In this document: in pieces, positions 34,229-45,773 of the stretch | How the letters are laid out: each line of letters starts with the position of its first letter | How positions within the stretch are numbered: the first letter of the stretch is position 1 | NCBI RefSeq assembly: GCF_964355755.1 | Contig: NC_092678.1 | Location: 6,484,922-6,548,921, forward strand | DNA: 64,000 nucleotides | DNA from: Antedon mediterranea | Taxonomy: Eukaryota > Echinodermata > Crinoidea > Comatulida > Antedonidae | Reading direction: 5' to 3' | Notes under the pieces: model-generated | Seen by the model: only the letters and a program-made list of their open reading frames with translations | The model's database searches: none | Told to the model about the DNA's origin: nothing | Position numbers and translations under genes: made by a program

Positions 34229-35600
34229 CTTGTTCAGGAGACACTCCTAATCAAGGGACACTTTCCCGGCACACCTCTAGTCAGGAGACACTCCTAATCA
34301 AGGGACACTTTCCCATAAAACAAACCAAGAAGCAATATTATAATGTTAAGGCCAACCCATATTCAGGGGACACTCCTGTTCTTTATCCACCCCTGTTCTT
34401 TATCCACTCTTGTTCTTTATCCACTCTTGTTCTTTATCCACTCTTGTTCTTTATCCACTCTTGTTCTTTATCCACTCACTGTTCTTTATCCACTCACTGT
34501 TCTTTATCCACTCACTGTTCTTTATACACTCCAGTTCTTTATACACTCCTGTTCTTTATATACTCCTGTTCTTTATACACTCTTGTTCTGTATCCACTCA
34601 CTGTTCTTTATCCACTCACTGCTCTTTATCCACCCCTGTTCTTTATCCACCCCTGTTCTTTATCCACCCCTGTTCTTTATCCACCCCTGTTCTTTATCCA
34701 CTCCTGTTCTTTATCCACTCCTGTTCTTTATCCACCCCTGTTCTTTATCCACCCCTGTTCTTTATCCACCCCTGTTCTTTATCCACCCCTGTTCTTTATC
34801 CACCCCTGTTCTTTATCCACTCTTGGTCTTTATCCACTCCTGTTCTTTATCCACCCCTATTCTTTATCCACCCCTGTTCTTAATCCACCCATGTTCTTTA
34901 TCCACTCTTGGTCTTTATCCACTCTTGGTCTTTATCCACTCTTGGTCTTTATCCACTCTTGGTCTTTATCCACTCCTGGTCTTTATCCACTCTTGGTCTT
35001 TATCCACTCTTGGTCTTTATCTACTCTTGGTCTTTATCCACTCCTGTTCTTTATCCACTCCTGTTCTTTATCCACCCCTGTTCAGGAGACACTCCTGTTC
35101 AGGAGACACCCCTGTTCAGGAGACACCCCTGTTCTTTATCCACCCCTGTTCTTTATCCACTCCTGTTCTTTATCCACCCCTGTTCTTTATCCACCCCTGT
35201 TCTTTATCCACCCCTGTTCTTTATCCACTCCTGTTCTTTATCAACTCCTGTTCTTTATCAACTCCTGTTTTTTATCAACTCCTGTTCTTTATCAACTCCT
35301 GTTCTTTATCAACTCCTGTTCTTTATCAACTCACTGTTCTTTATCCACTCACTGTTCTTTATCCACTCACTGTTCTTTATCCACTCACTGTTCTTTATCC
35401 ACTCAATGTTCTTTATCCACTCCCTGTTCTTTATCCACCCCTGTTCTTTATCCACCCCTGTTCTTTATCCACCCCTGTTCTTTACCCTCCCTGTTCTTTA
35501 TCCACCCCTGTTCATGGGACACCCCTGTTCATGGGACACCCCTGTTTATTATCCACCCCTGTTCATGGGACACCCCTGTTTAGGAGAAACATTGGACATC
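34229..35600. repeat. 17-bp minisatellite, roughly 65-70 units
   Basis: The unit is CTTTATCCACCCCTGTT. Homogeneous blocks of variants are obvious: CACTCACTGTT, CACTCTTGGT (34814-35040), and CAACTCCTGTT (35242-35335). At the borders and at 35083-35130 the unit becomes CAGGAGACACTCCTGTT, and the flanks read 'aatcaagggacactttccc' and 'attcaggggacactcctgtt', which is pogo-like MITE wording. All three plus-strand frames stay open because the unit has no stop, giving false frames of up to 478 codons. Confidence 0.97.
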
Positions 35601-35659
35601 CCTGCAAGGAAGATATTTTTCCATGAAACAAACACGGGACAATATATGTTTTTTTAAAA

Positions 35660-35745
35660 TAATGCAAACTGATATTAAGTGGACACCCTATAAACGGGAC
35701 ACTTTGTTGAGTCTCTAAGGTGTCCCCTTAATAGGCAATATAATA
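35660..35745. mobile_element. Right part of the pogo-like MITE bordering the array
   Basis: 'aagtggacaccctataaacg' and 'aaggtgtccccttaataggc' are the standard right-end wording of the TA-flanked family. Together with the left border at 34205-34375, it implies that the 17-bp array sits inside one such element. Confidence 0.5.
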
Positions 35746-36468
35746 TTTTATAAGTTTAGATGATGTCCTACATTTTACTGAGAAGAAAATTAAAAGGAAA
35801 TTAATATTATTACTTTACCTTATGTTTTATTCAATATTTTAAAATAATTTATGGTGATTCGTATTTTTTAATGGTATTTTATCATTCAGTTTTTTTATAT
35901 TAATTACTTTTTATTAATTACTTGTCCAAATGCACCAAATGAATTTCTATATTCTATTGAATACAATGTTAGTTTCTTTATCTGATATTAATTATTTACC
36001 GGTATCTATTATTAATAATAATACAGTCTGCTTTTAAGGATTATTACATCTAAATAGATTTACACATTCTTTTAAAATTCAAATAACATCTAGTTTCATT
36101 CATGATTATTTTAACTATTTTTTTCTAGAATATCTTTTCGGCTTTTTTTCCCCTTTTTTTTTATTATAAAAAGTAAAAATGAAATTCTGATATTGTATAA
36201 TTTTAAACAAGAAGTGAATTGAAATGTAATTGGTTATAATTAGAATCCTTCGCAGGATTTCATTGAACATTCGTAGTGTGCCTGCAGTGTTTCATCATGT
36301 TTCTGTAATTTGATAACCTAATTCTTATGTTATCGTTACAGGGATTGTTGTTGCTTTTAAGCCAATTGGTGGTGCTCTGAAATAACCAACAAATTGTTAA
36401 ATTCAAGAAAAGTCATCTTGCACATTAATAAAAAGATCAATAAAATTATTAAATTATTACTAAAATAA

Positions 36469-36960
36469 GTGGCGAACTCCTTTTATAGTGATGTCTTCTG
36501 AATAGAGTCCCTGAATAATGATGTCCCCTAAATAGTGATGTTCACCTGAATAGTGATGTCCCCCTGAATATTGATGTGCCCTGAATAGTGATATCCCCTA
36601 AATAGTGATGTTCACCTGAATAGTGATGTCCCCTGAATACAATGTCTCCTGAATAGTGATGTCATCTGAATAGTGATGTCATCTGAATATGGATGTCATC
36701 TGAATATGGATGTCATCTGAATATGGATGTCTCCTGAATAGTGATGTCCCCTGAATAGTGATGTCCCCTGAATAGAGAGGTCTCTTTAATACTGATGCCC
36801 TCTCTAGTGATGTTTCCCGAATTGAATATAGATGTTTAGGGATGATGCCCCGATTGTTGGATGTCCCCCTGAATGTGGGTTGTCCCCCTGAATGTGGGTT
36901 GTCCCCTGAATAGAAATGTCCCCTGAATAGAAATATCCCCTGAATAGAGAAGTCCCCTGC
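36469..36960. repeat. 17-18-bp minisatellite (CTGAATAGTGATGTCCC)
   Basis: About 27 degenerate units carry 'gatgtcccctgaatagt', with variants 'gatgtcatctgaatatg' clustered at 36660-36730 and 'ttgtccccctgaatgtggg' at 36860-36905. The words 'gaatag' and 'gtcccc' again come from the pogo-like MITE end. It stops 40 bp before the transposon at 37002. Confidence 0.93.
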
Positions 36961-37001
36961 TGGATAGGGGCAGAAAAATAATACATGCGATTCTTAGCAT
37001 A

Positions 37002-37943
37002 CAGTCGACCTTCTCATCTACACACTTCTCAATTACGAACCTTCTATTTTACGAACGCCGTTCGAACGATGACGTCATCAGTAATATTAATAAAACTTTA
37101 CGTACCTACTAATTTATTATCTTCTTAATTTATTAAACTACCCCAAAACAATTATTTCATAAATAAAGCAAAGCTTATTAAAAACGATCCACGATTTATT
37201 TCTAGTTTAAAAATTCCTAGGCCGTTATCTAGGCCGTTTAGCTAGGCCTAGGCCGTTTAGTCTAGGCCTAAGCTAGAGATCATCATCCCCACTGCTGGAG
37301 TGCATGGAGAGCACCCTGCACGTGTTTTTTAAAAAAACAAAGGTTGATCGCGAACTGCAAAAAAGGCTAGCTACGATGACCATACTATCAATTTAGTTTT
37401 GTTTGTGCATGTGGTTACGATATAAAAAAAACACTTGACTCTTATTTATTAACATTTTAAAACTTTGTTGTCAGTCGTCGCGTAGCCATTTTTCTGGGAA
37501 TTCCATTTTACTTGCTGTCAAACACCACACATACATAGTAGCTTAAAAATGTAAATATTTGCGGTCCAGAACAGATTTGATATTATTACTTTAGGAATAA
37601 GTTCGTAATTTACAGTTTGTGTCAAAATATGCACAATAAAAAGTAAACGATGGAATTTTGGTACAGAGAATGTGTAACGTAACAAAAAGCAGGATATCAA
37701 TCTTTTTGGCATTTAAGGTGTTAATTTACATGTTAAATCTAATTGTTTTATACTGTATTTTTAATACTGTTTGTTCTTTATAGTGTACTATACACAGTAA
37801 GTTGTACATAGGGCATTTTGTTTGGACATGTTTTTACCACTGATTTAATAGAGGGCGCTTTTTTCCGAACCTTCCCATTTACGAACTTTTTCATTTACGA
37901 ATGCCTCTCAGACCAAGGGGTACGTAAATGAGAAGGTCGACTG
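37002..37943. mobile_element. Tc1/mariner (pogo/Tigger-like) non-autonomous transposon, 942 bp
   Basis: TA flanks both ends (37000-37001 and 37944-37945). Ends CAGTCGACCTTCTCAT and ATGAGAAGGTCGACTG are inverted. Subterminal ATTTACGAAC-type words repeat in both halves: 'aattacgaacc' and 'ttttacgaacg' at the left, 'atttacgaac' and 'atttacgaatg' at the right. An AGGCCTAG and TAGGCCGTTTA cluster fills 37217-37276. No transposase frame survives. Confidence 0.85.
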
Positions 37944-37949
37944 TACCAT

Positions 37950-39020
37950 CATTTTTGGGGTTAGTTTATTTTAAACTAAAATCTGAATGAGTATTTTGCT
38001 GGTTACTTTAAAAATCTGTATGTGAACATACAATAAATTAAACAGGGCTTATAAGTGGAGTTTATATGTAATAGTAATTTAATCCCAACTTATAAATAAG
38101 AACAACATTTATCTAAATATTTGCAATAGTTTTACAACTAAGGTCAACATTCTCAAGGTTGTCTCATGAATAATTCATTAGTTCCAAGTATTTTCCAAAA
38201 CTTCTACAGAATAAATAAGTAGTGTTGGTGAAAGTCTGTTGATTAGATTTTTTAGTTCAAATTAAATTTATTGCAAGAGAAAGTTTTTAAAAGAGGGTTT
38301 TCTCACTAAGATGCAGATTTGCCTAATTTAATAATTCTGTGAGCTTTTGAAAAAAAAAGAGCCTTTGTGACTATACGACGTGCAACCGATTGCGAATTTC
38401 ACACCGACATATACTGTACAATAGGATTTCCGTGAATCATTGTTCTGGTTGGATAATTTCTCCTCTTCTGCTATCTTTGTCGTCAAATTGACAGTTACCT
38501 ATTGTAGATTCTTAATAATGAAAATAGTAAATTGCTATATTTAACTCAAAGCACAAAATCTTCTGTGTTCTAATAAAACCTATTAAATTCAATCGTCAAT
38601 ATTGTATTTGTTTTAGTTCAGCTTTTAATGTAAACCCTCAGTTTTATTTTTGATGTTTAGTTTACTATAAAATCTATAAATAAACCACAATATAGAATAA
38701 CAGGGTTGCCATTGTTGTCTTTTGGTTGCACTTTCAAGACAACTTATATTATCCATGACTCAATACATGAATGACTGTTGGGGATGAGTGACCTTATAAT
38801 CACAATTCTTCAGTGTAATTGTACACAAGTTAAACTAATTGTACAGTAGTGCCACGAGCAAGGCTAGCTGGAGCAAAATCCCCAGCAAGTTTAAAGTTTG
38901 AAAATAAAACCTTAATTGGAAAGCCAACACCTCTGAATTCCAAGGCAGAGTCTGTTCGGAATTGTAGGTCATGTTGGTGATCTCAAATACGCATGTTAGG
39001 GGTGTTTTCGTCCTCAATAT
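37950..39020. other. Anonymous AT-rich DNA
   Basis: No exon or paired repeat was recognised. Confidence 0.5.
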
Positions 39021-39027
39021 TAACAAC

Positions 39028-39300
39028 AACTTTGGGCCAAGTTCATACCGATGGACATGCCACGTTTTTAGATTGCTGAATCATATTAGTAAAAAACGGT
39101 TGATTGTACCACTTTAGCGTAAGATGGTAACATGAAACATTCCATAGGATGATAGAAAGAAGGAAAAAACTTCCATTGTATCGATAGGCCTAAGTGTTGC
39201 TCCATGTCTGAACACTTTTTTTTCTCTTTGCGGGATATAATTTGCTATATATATAATATGCGTTGTAGCATAACTCGATAGATGTGAACACATCTTTAGT
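39028..39300. mobile_element. Degenerate, internally deleted Harbinger-type relative
   Basis: AAAACGGTTGATTGTACCAC with TTTAGCGTA, and later ACTTCCATTGTATCGATA and ATGTCTGAACAC with TTTCTCTTTGCGG, line up in order with parts of the element at 27322. Only about a quarter of that length remains and the ends are worn. Confidence 0.6.
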
Positions 39301-39309
39301 TGAACCATA

Positions 39310-40170
39310 TTGGTCTATAAACAAATTAAATGTTTACTCTATTTTTGCCATTCTTACCAGGATAAACCGAAAATAGCCCATGCTCCAGAGGAAGGCTTAG
39401 ATTAGATACAAAATTCCTAGAGCTCTACCATAATGGACTAGTAAACAAAATGATGCTGGAATGATGGGAACATGTGAGAGCATGATTGGCACTTAAAATC
39501 TGGAGTTATTAATTATATTTATTTTATGTATCCTTATGTACTAATATCAGTGTTTCAACATCCAATCATTAGTGTTTTAGCTTTTGGAATGTCATAATTA
39601 TTTTGGCCTCATTTTTGCTGTCAAGAAAATAATTATTTAAATCATGCACTAATAAATAAGTTGGCAGAAGAAATAGGTCATTGGATACATCAAGATCAAA
39701 ATTTTTTTTTTTTTTTTCATAAAACACAGAAACATATATATATTCGCCAACTTTAGACTGAAATAGATTTTGGAAAAAAAATCTGGGACAAGCTTCTAAG
39801 GACGCAAAAGAATACAGAATATAATCATAACCTCGCTAGACTAGCCATATATTTATTAATTTGTCCCATGGGATTACATTTAATTAAATATGAATGATTA
39901 ATAAAAAGATACAAATTTTAATTAGCAATTAGTATTTAGTGTGATAATTATAGATTTACAATTCTGGCATTAATAGAGCAATTGTATTGCTTGCTTTAAT
40001 TAAGGGTATTAGGGACCACATTTTAATAATACTTTGAAAAGAAAAAAACAACAGCAGATGTTGACTAATTATTTATTAATAGTTTAAACAGAGATCAGTA
40101 TACTTTAGATTATTTGCTATTAAAATATATTGATTTCATTGTTGCTCCATGATTGTTGCCAATAGGTTCT
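39310..40170. other. Anonymous AT-rich DNA
   Basis: No gene or recognisable element is seen. A T run of about 18 lies at 39702-39718. Confidence 0.5.
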
Positions 40171-40180
40171 AATTAGAGTA

Positions 40181-41101
40181 CCGTATTTTCCGGAGTATAG
40201 GTCGACCCCAAGTATAAGTCGACCCCCAACTTTGGCCTAGAATATCGTTGATTTTGGTATGACCTGAATATAAGTCGACCCCCAAAATCGGCTAATAACA
40301 CAACTTACTTTAAAGTTCAAAGAGGGCTAGAAATGTATGAAATGTGGTTATTTGTTTATACTGTATTATTAAAGTGTAGGCCTAATCAATATCGGACGGA
40401 CGGACGTAATGATGACAACTTCGCCGCCGTCTTCACCAGCCTATAATAAATGACAGCGATGTAGCGTTACTTGCCATCAGCGATGCTTTTCGCGTCACTC
40501 GAATAAATTAAAACGAGTTTTCCGTTAGGAGGCTTATTAATGTACAGGCGAGTAGTTGTAAATCGCGTTATCTGTAAATGTACACGCGCCCGACTAAGGA
40601 GAATTTATTTTATGAATAGACATGCGCAGTAATTGTAATTACGAACAAACAAACAAACTGCGCATGTGTATAGATAAAAATATCGCGCAATAACAAACAT
40701 GCTGCATGGACATTCCGACGTCTGTGGTGTGTGTTACGATGTTTTCGCGAGAGTGAATAAGAAGCATAAAGAAAACTATTTATTCTTAATTATCTTAAAA
40801 TAAAAGCGTAATATTAACATCAAAATGAGTCATTGTGATATATTAATATTTTATTGACCAGTACTTGTTGCAGTTGTATTATTTTGTACAATGTAGGTAT
40901 TAAATTGAAAACTTCTGTGAGTGATTGATGATAGGCCACTGACCTTGCTGGGCCTTGACAGCTGACGGCTTTTGAACATATTTTTTCGGCCTGATTTTTT
41001 TCAAAAATCGCATGGTCGGAGTATAAGTCGACCCCCCCCCCCCCCGATTTTGCAATTAAAATTTTCCCACAAAGTCTCGACCTATACTCCGGAAAATACG
41101 G
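40181..41101. mobile_element. TA-flanked DNA transposon, 921 bp (GTATAAGTCGACC type)
   Basis: TA lies on both sides. Inverted ends run CCGTATTTTCCGGAGTATAG and CTATACTCCGGAAAATACGG. Just inside, AGTATAAGTCGACCCC recurs three times at the left and once, with a 14-C run, at the right. A perfect 11-bp inverted pair, ACATGCGCAGT (40620-40630) and ACTGCGCATGT (40657-40667), lies mid-element and resembles NRF-1-type sites. No transposase is seen. Confidence 0.85.
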
Positions 41102-41608
41102 TACTTATACTTAATCTGGGTATCTTATCTACTGTACTAGACATTTTGGATGGGAACTTAAAGATGTATTGTCCCCCTGAAAAAATAATTGCTAAAAAAA
41201 TTTTTGTTGAATATTCCATTTTAATGTAACGTAATAGTTATCCACTTTGACCAAAAATTGGGTCTAAAAAAAATGTATTTATCTGAAAAAAATTTAAAGC
41301 AAAAAATGGTCAAATTGGCTGCCAGCCAATGGATATTTGGTTGAATTTAACCATTTATTTTGTCAGTTTACAAGTGAAAACATTATTTTTTTCCCCGTTT
41401 TTTTTTCTACGGAATTGATAACTTTATATTGACTACAAAATAAGGTATTCAAAGTCTGATTTAATTCATCTTCATTTTTCATGTTTTTGGGGGACAATAC
41501 ATCTTTAATAGATTTTAGCTAGATCTCAATGAAATGAGTTAGGAAAAGGACAATTGAAAAGCGTTTGTATTTGAGGCTATAAGTACAGTTTTTAGTCGCA
41601 TACAACGC

Positions 41609-41996
41609 GACTATACAGCTCACTATGTTGGTTGGTCAAGACTAACTTGAGCACGCGCGACTGCAGGCATGTATATGGCCTTGTTTTGTACATAGCCTCA
41701 CTTGTGACTGATTAACCTATAGAGAATGAGTAAGTAAGCCCAGCAAATAAAAGGACAGCCCCCTATCCCAATAACAAAAAATCAAACTGAGTAAATTACC
41801 CAGACTATACAGCTCACTATGTTGGTTGGTCAAGACTAACTTGAGCACGCGCGACTGCAGGCATGTATATGGCCTTGTTTTGTACATAGCCTCACTTGTG
41901 ACTGATTAACCTATAGAGAATGAGTAAGTAAGCCCAGCAAATAAAAGGACATCCCCCTATCCCAATAACAAAAAATCAAACTGAGTAAATTACCCA
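41609..41996. repeat. Near-identical 194-bp tandem duplication
   Basis: Copies start at 41609 and 41803 (GACTATACAGCTCACTATGT) and appear to differ at one base (GACAGCCCCC against GACATCCCCC). A short third trace (GCCTAGCCCCTTAATACTG then GACTGATTAA) follows. The small divergence means a recent event or an assembly duplication. Confidence 0.95.
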
Positions 41997-42404
41997 GCCT
42001 AGCCCCTTAATACTGTGACTGATTAAGCATCAGAGAATGTATTTCTTTTTAACATCTGTGCTTCTATGATAGATTAGTATATGAATGACTAGAATGATCC
42101 ATCAGTCATTATAGAAAAGAGCCACACATTGAAGATAATGTAAGGAGACATTGAGAATGTTGAGTAGATAAGAATAAGAGTATATGACAAAGTACAAAAC
42201 AGAATATCATAATGACATATGTTTTATAGGTACTGTAAAGAAATAACATGATTTGTTTTTAAATGTAGCTAAGATGACATAATCAGTTTAACTGAAAATT
42301 GATGAATTTTGGATTACGCCCTCTATGGACCTACAAACAGAAGGCAACAGTGCAATGCTTACCAAGAACATCTCAACTAGTGATAATCCCCTACTCGTTT
42401 CGAA

Positions 42405-42482
42405 TATTGTTCCATGTTCTTTATTGTGCATTAAACCACACACAGAACCAACAGACGTATGTCCCATCCGAAGGATGAGGTA
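42405..42482 (-). mobile_element. SINE core fragment
   Basis: The plus strand reads CCTACTCGTTTCGAATATTG just before, then CATGTTCTTTATTGTGCATT and ACGTATGTCCCATCCGAAGG. It aligns with the cores at 18577 and 44090. No promoter head is preserved next to it. Overlapping open frames at 42288-42564 are shadows. Confidence 0.5.
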
Positions 42483-42573
42483 TTCCTCATATATCATAAA
42501 CACAGATAAAAACACAGATGTCTCACACATTGGTACTGTATACCATCATGGCATGTCGTTCTAACAATGGTGT

Positions 42574-42650
42574 AAATTGTGCTCTAATGGTAGGACATCT
42601 ACATATCAAGCAGAAGGTTCCGAGTTCGATTCCCTGTTGGTGCTGCCTTT
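42574..42650 (+). mobile_element. tRNA-derived SINE head
   Basis: Box A-like GCTCTAATGGTAGG is at 42581-42594 and box B GAGTTCGATTCCC at 42622-42634. Between them lies ACATATCAAGCAGAAGG, shared with 53829. The 3' body is T- and C-rich. The acceptor stem does not pair well, so this is not a functional tRNA. Confidence 0.6.
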
Positions 42651-43337
42651 TCTCATTCTCAAAGATTTTCTCATCCTTTCTTCTAAATTAATTAACATTC
42701 AGAATAAACACTTGAGTGGTTCAGAATTTGTCAATTTATAATGTTTTAAAATTGTTACTAATACTACATTTCTCATTCAAGGTTTTTGTCTACTCCTTAC
42801 TAAAATTAGAAGCATCTACCTCTATAAATTTTAGATTGTATGCAGATACTATTAAGCTACTATATTTTAGTTTCATGGTAATTAATATATGTATGATAGT
42901 TATAAACACCATCATTAATAAGAAGGGTAGAAATTAAGTGATAGAATAACAAAAGTGCTGAAAGAGTTGATTAAGGGACTGTACATTAGCTTGGTGTTAA
43001 GTTTTGATTGATGCTTTTAAGACTTAACACATTGGTTGCTATGAACCCGGTGACCCACATCTGTGACCTACTTTGCTGGATATATTACATACTTCATTGA
43101 TGAGATTGAGGATGATTGATTGATAGATATGATATTGATGGCAGTATTCATATCTTGATTTTGAAATTAAAACCAAATAGGTCTACCCTAAAATTAATGT
43201 CAAGCTCACATTAAAGATTAATAATCTAATATTCAAATTAGTTTACTAAATATTATAAATCATATGAAAATTGTAGCAAATATGCCAATGTTGTCTTGTA
43301 TTATCAAGGCTTTATCTCGTTTTTGAGTTTCGATTCA

Positions 43338-43625
43338 TTAAATGAGAACTTTTCTTGATGTGTGCTGTGGTCGATTATGACATCATAGTCTAAATTTAGT
43401 AAATACTTTACTTTACAGTTGAACCCCTGCACCAGTATTTAATGAACAAGAGGAAATATATGTTTTAATATTACAGCCAACACTTATTCAAGGAACGCTT
43501 ATTAAAGGGGCACTTTCTTGGGTCACAACAACCTATTCAAATTGATGTTTAAAGATGAACTTCTCTTGATGATATGTTGTAGTTGATTATGACATCATGG
43601 TCTAAATTTAGTATTTACTTTATTT
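43338..43625. repeat. Direct repeats flanking pogo-like MITE sequence
   Basis: GATTATGACATCATAGTCTA and AATTTAGTAAATACTTTA at 43373 recur at 43585 as GATTATGACATCATGGTCTA and AATTTAGTATTTACTTTA. Between them is MITE wording: 'cagttgaacccctgcaccag', 'ggaaatatatgttttaatat' and 'aaaggggcactttc'. The arrangement suggests a segmental duplication around the insertion. Confidence 0.6.
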
Positions 43626-43943
43626 AATAATAATACGAATTTGTAATGCGCCAATTCCGGCAGTAAGTGATCAAAGGCGCGGTGTATGAGAGAGCTCAAT
43701 TTGAAAGAAAAAGATGAGTTTTCAAGGCAGATTTAAAGGCAATAATAGAAGAACATAACCTAAGAGGCGGGTAGGTCATTCCATAAGCGAGAGGCAGCAG
43801 AAGTAAAGGTGCTTAGGCCATACGTTTTAGTGTTAAAAGTCGGAATGGAAAGGAGATTTTTTAAAGAGGAGCGAAGGTGACGGGAAGGTATGTTCAGAGG
43901 AAGAAGGTCAGAGAGTAGAACTCCTGCTTTGGGGACATCCATA
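43626..43943 (-). pseudogene. 5'-truncated LINE, C-terminal end of ORF2 and 3' tail
   Basis: The minus frame from 43942 reads LLSDLLPLNIPSRHLRSS, then NTKTYGLSTFTSAASRLWND with LPAS, then stops. After a frameshift the same strand continues FKSALKTHLFL. This series (SDLL...PSR.LRSS...KTYG...AAxRLWNxLP...FKSxLKTHLF) is the standard C-terminal stretch of many CR1/L2-like non-LTR retrotransposons, following the reverse transcriptase. The tail ends in (TTA)n at 43626-43632. The copy is 5'-truncated and frameshifted, hence inactive. Confidence 0.8.
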
Positions 43944-44067
43944 TTAAATGAAGAGTATATGTTTTAACATCACAGCCAACCCCTATTTATTGATTGATTG
44001 AAATATATATTTATACTGGATAACCTCTTCAGTCAAAGACTGGTCTCCCAGAGGGCCCAGTTGGTGA

Positions 44068-44166
44068 TCAGTGGCTGTGATGTACTAATACACCGGGGTA
44101 ACCCCCTACTTGTCTCGAAAGATGTATTAGGTTCTTTAAAGTGCACACGAGCTAGATGTGTACACT

Positions 44167-44200
<34 letters not shown>

Positions 44201-44300
44201 TCGTTCTACCACCAGAACCATGGAGTGAGTGAGCCTCGAACCCATGCCGATGTTATGGCTACGTAATTACGGTTCCACTGTCTTAACCGCTCAGCCACTC
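44068..44300 (-). mobile_element. SINE with tRNA-like head and conserved core
   Basis: On the minus strand box A TGGCTGAGCGGTTAAGA (44281-44297) and box B GGTTCGAGGC (44233-44242) are spaced as in a tRNA with a long variable region (leucine/serine-like). The core follows downstream on that strand. On the plus strand it reads AGGTTCTTTAAAGTGCACAC, GGACCTACGGTTTATAGTCC and TTATCTGAGAAGACTCG. A repeated GAGTGAGTGAG flanks the head. It is the best-kept SINE in the window. Confidence 0.75.
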
Positions 44301-44309
44301 ACTCACTTC

Positions 44310-45330
44310 TTTAAGGGACGCCCCAAATAAGGTAACACTTTATTGCGTCCCAATGATGTAATGTCTCTTTATATAATTAATTAGAATATTAATAATGGTT
44401 CTATTGATTCGTTCTACCACCAACCTATTTAATTTGATGTTTATATTAACTGGGATAAGTTATAATATATTTATATGAAATTAATACTTTTCAACAATAT
44501 ATGACAAATTATGTGTAATACTTCAACGGTCATGAGTTAGTGGATTAAGAGCGATTGTTTGGACATTGACCAGGAGACCGTCTGGCCAGACATGACAGTT
44601 TTTAATCATCTGTATTTACTATTGTCTGTCTGCAGTTTGTATTGTCTTCCATTAATTGATTAAGCTGTTAAGTGGACATAGAATTAATTATGTGAAACCT
44701 ATTGTCATTCTACCCTATTACTGAAAATCTTTAATTGAAATTACTTAATGACCTTCCCCAATTAATTAATTAAGTTGATAAACTATTTTCAGATTTGTTG
44801 TAATTTAGTAATTTTAATTTATTTATATCTGCACTAATATTTAGCCCTGTCTTTACATTTTTGTTTATTTGTGAGCATTTTCATAGTAGCATAGTTAGAA
44901 TGTGGTAAGAAAGAAAGTGGATTGACTACTGTGTGTGCTTTCAAGTGTTCATGTTGTGGTCTGTATGGCATGCCTATGTATGAATAAAACTACACACCTT
45001 AGGAAGAGTGTCATAATAATTGTAATGATTTGTAATAATAATGTATTTTTGCTTTGTTGTTTTATTGTCTTTTATGGCAAGCAAAACAAATTTTCATTTT
45101 AAAGTGGACCAATAAAATTTCTTAAATCTTGAATAAGCAATGCCATGTGGTATGTTCACACGCACTAGAGTTAATTTATGCATAAAAGCTAAGCTCATTC
45201 AAATCATCGAGTTACAATTGATGTAATTAATGTGATCAGTTAACTCTCTTATACTGTACCTCTATGTCGTTAACTGATATAACTCTATATAAACTATATA
45301 TATATATATATATCCGATGATCTAGTGCAA
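44310..45330. other. AT-rich DNA with a possible retroelement 3' end
   Basis: At about 45040-45128, 'tttattgtcttttatggcaa' followed by 'gtggaccaataaaatttctt' resembles either the 3' end of a non-LTR element or a polyadenylation region (AATAAA at 45110). No coding trace is upstream. A (TA)n run is at 45294-45313. Confidence 0.35.
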
Positions 45331-45342
45331 GGGTTATATTAA

Positions 45343-45773
45343 CTCACTGGTGTTTCCACTTTACTCCCTAAACATCTCACTGGTGTTTCCACTTTACTCC
45401 CTAAACATCTCACTGGTGTTTCCACTTTACTCCCTAAACATCTCAATGGTGTTTCCACTTTACTCGCTAAACATCTCACTGGTGTTTCCACTTTACTTGC
45501 TAAACATCTCACTGGTGTTTCCACTTTACTCCCTAAACATCTCAATGGTGTTTCCACTTTACTCCCTAAACATCTCACTTGTGTTTCCACTTTACTCCCT
45601 AAACATCTCAATGGTGTTTCCACTTTACTCCCTAAACATCTCAATGGTGTTTCCACTTTACTCCCTAAACATCTCACTGGTGTTTCCACTTTACTCGCTA
45701 AACATCTCGCTGGTGTTTCCACTTTACTCCCTAAACATCTCACTGGTGTTTCCACTTTACTCCCTAAACATTA
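45343..45773. repeat. 33-bp minisatellite, 13 units
   Basis: The unit is CACTGGTGTTTCCACTTTAC followed by TCCCTAAACATCT. Variants are CAATGG (five units), TCGCTAAAC and TTGCTAAAC. Units are very similar, and 33 is a multiple of 3, so frames remain open on both strands (142 and 138 codons) with an 11-residue period. They lack a start context and flanking coding sequence. Confidence 0.97.

Noticed and set aside
34147-35626. Overlapping plus-strand frames of 478, 427, 249 and 157 codons
   Set aside because: They are open only because the 17-bp repeat unit lacks stops in every forward frame. The products are the same 17-residue phrase read in different registers.
36330-36390. Possible exon after GTTATCGTTACAG at about 36341
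   Set aside because: The acceptor looks good, but the frame (GIVVAFKPIGGALK) closes within 15 codons and matches nothing I recognise.
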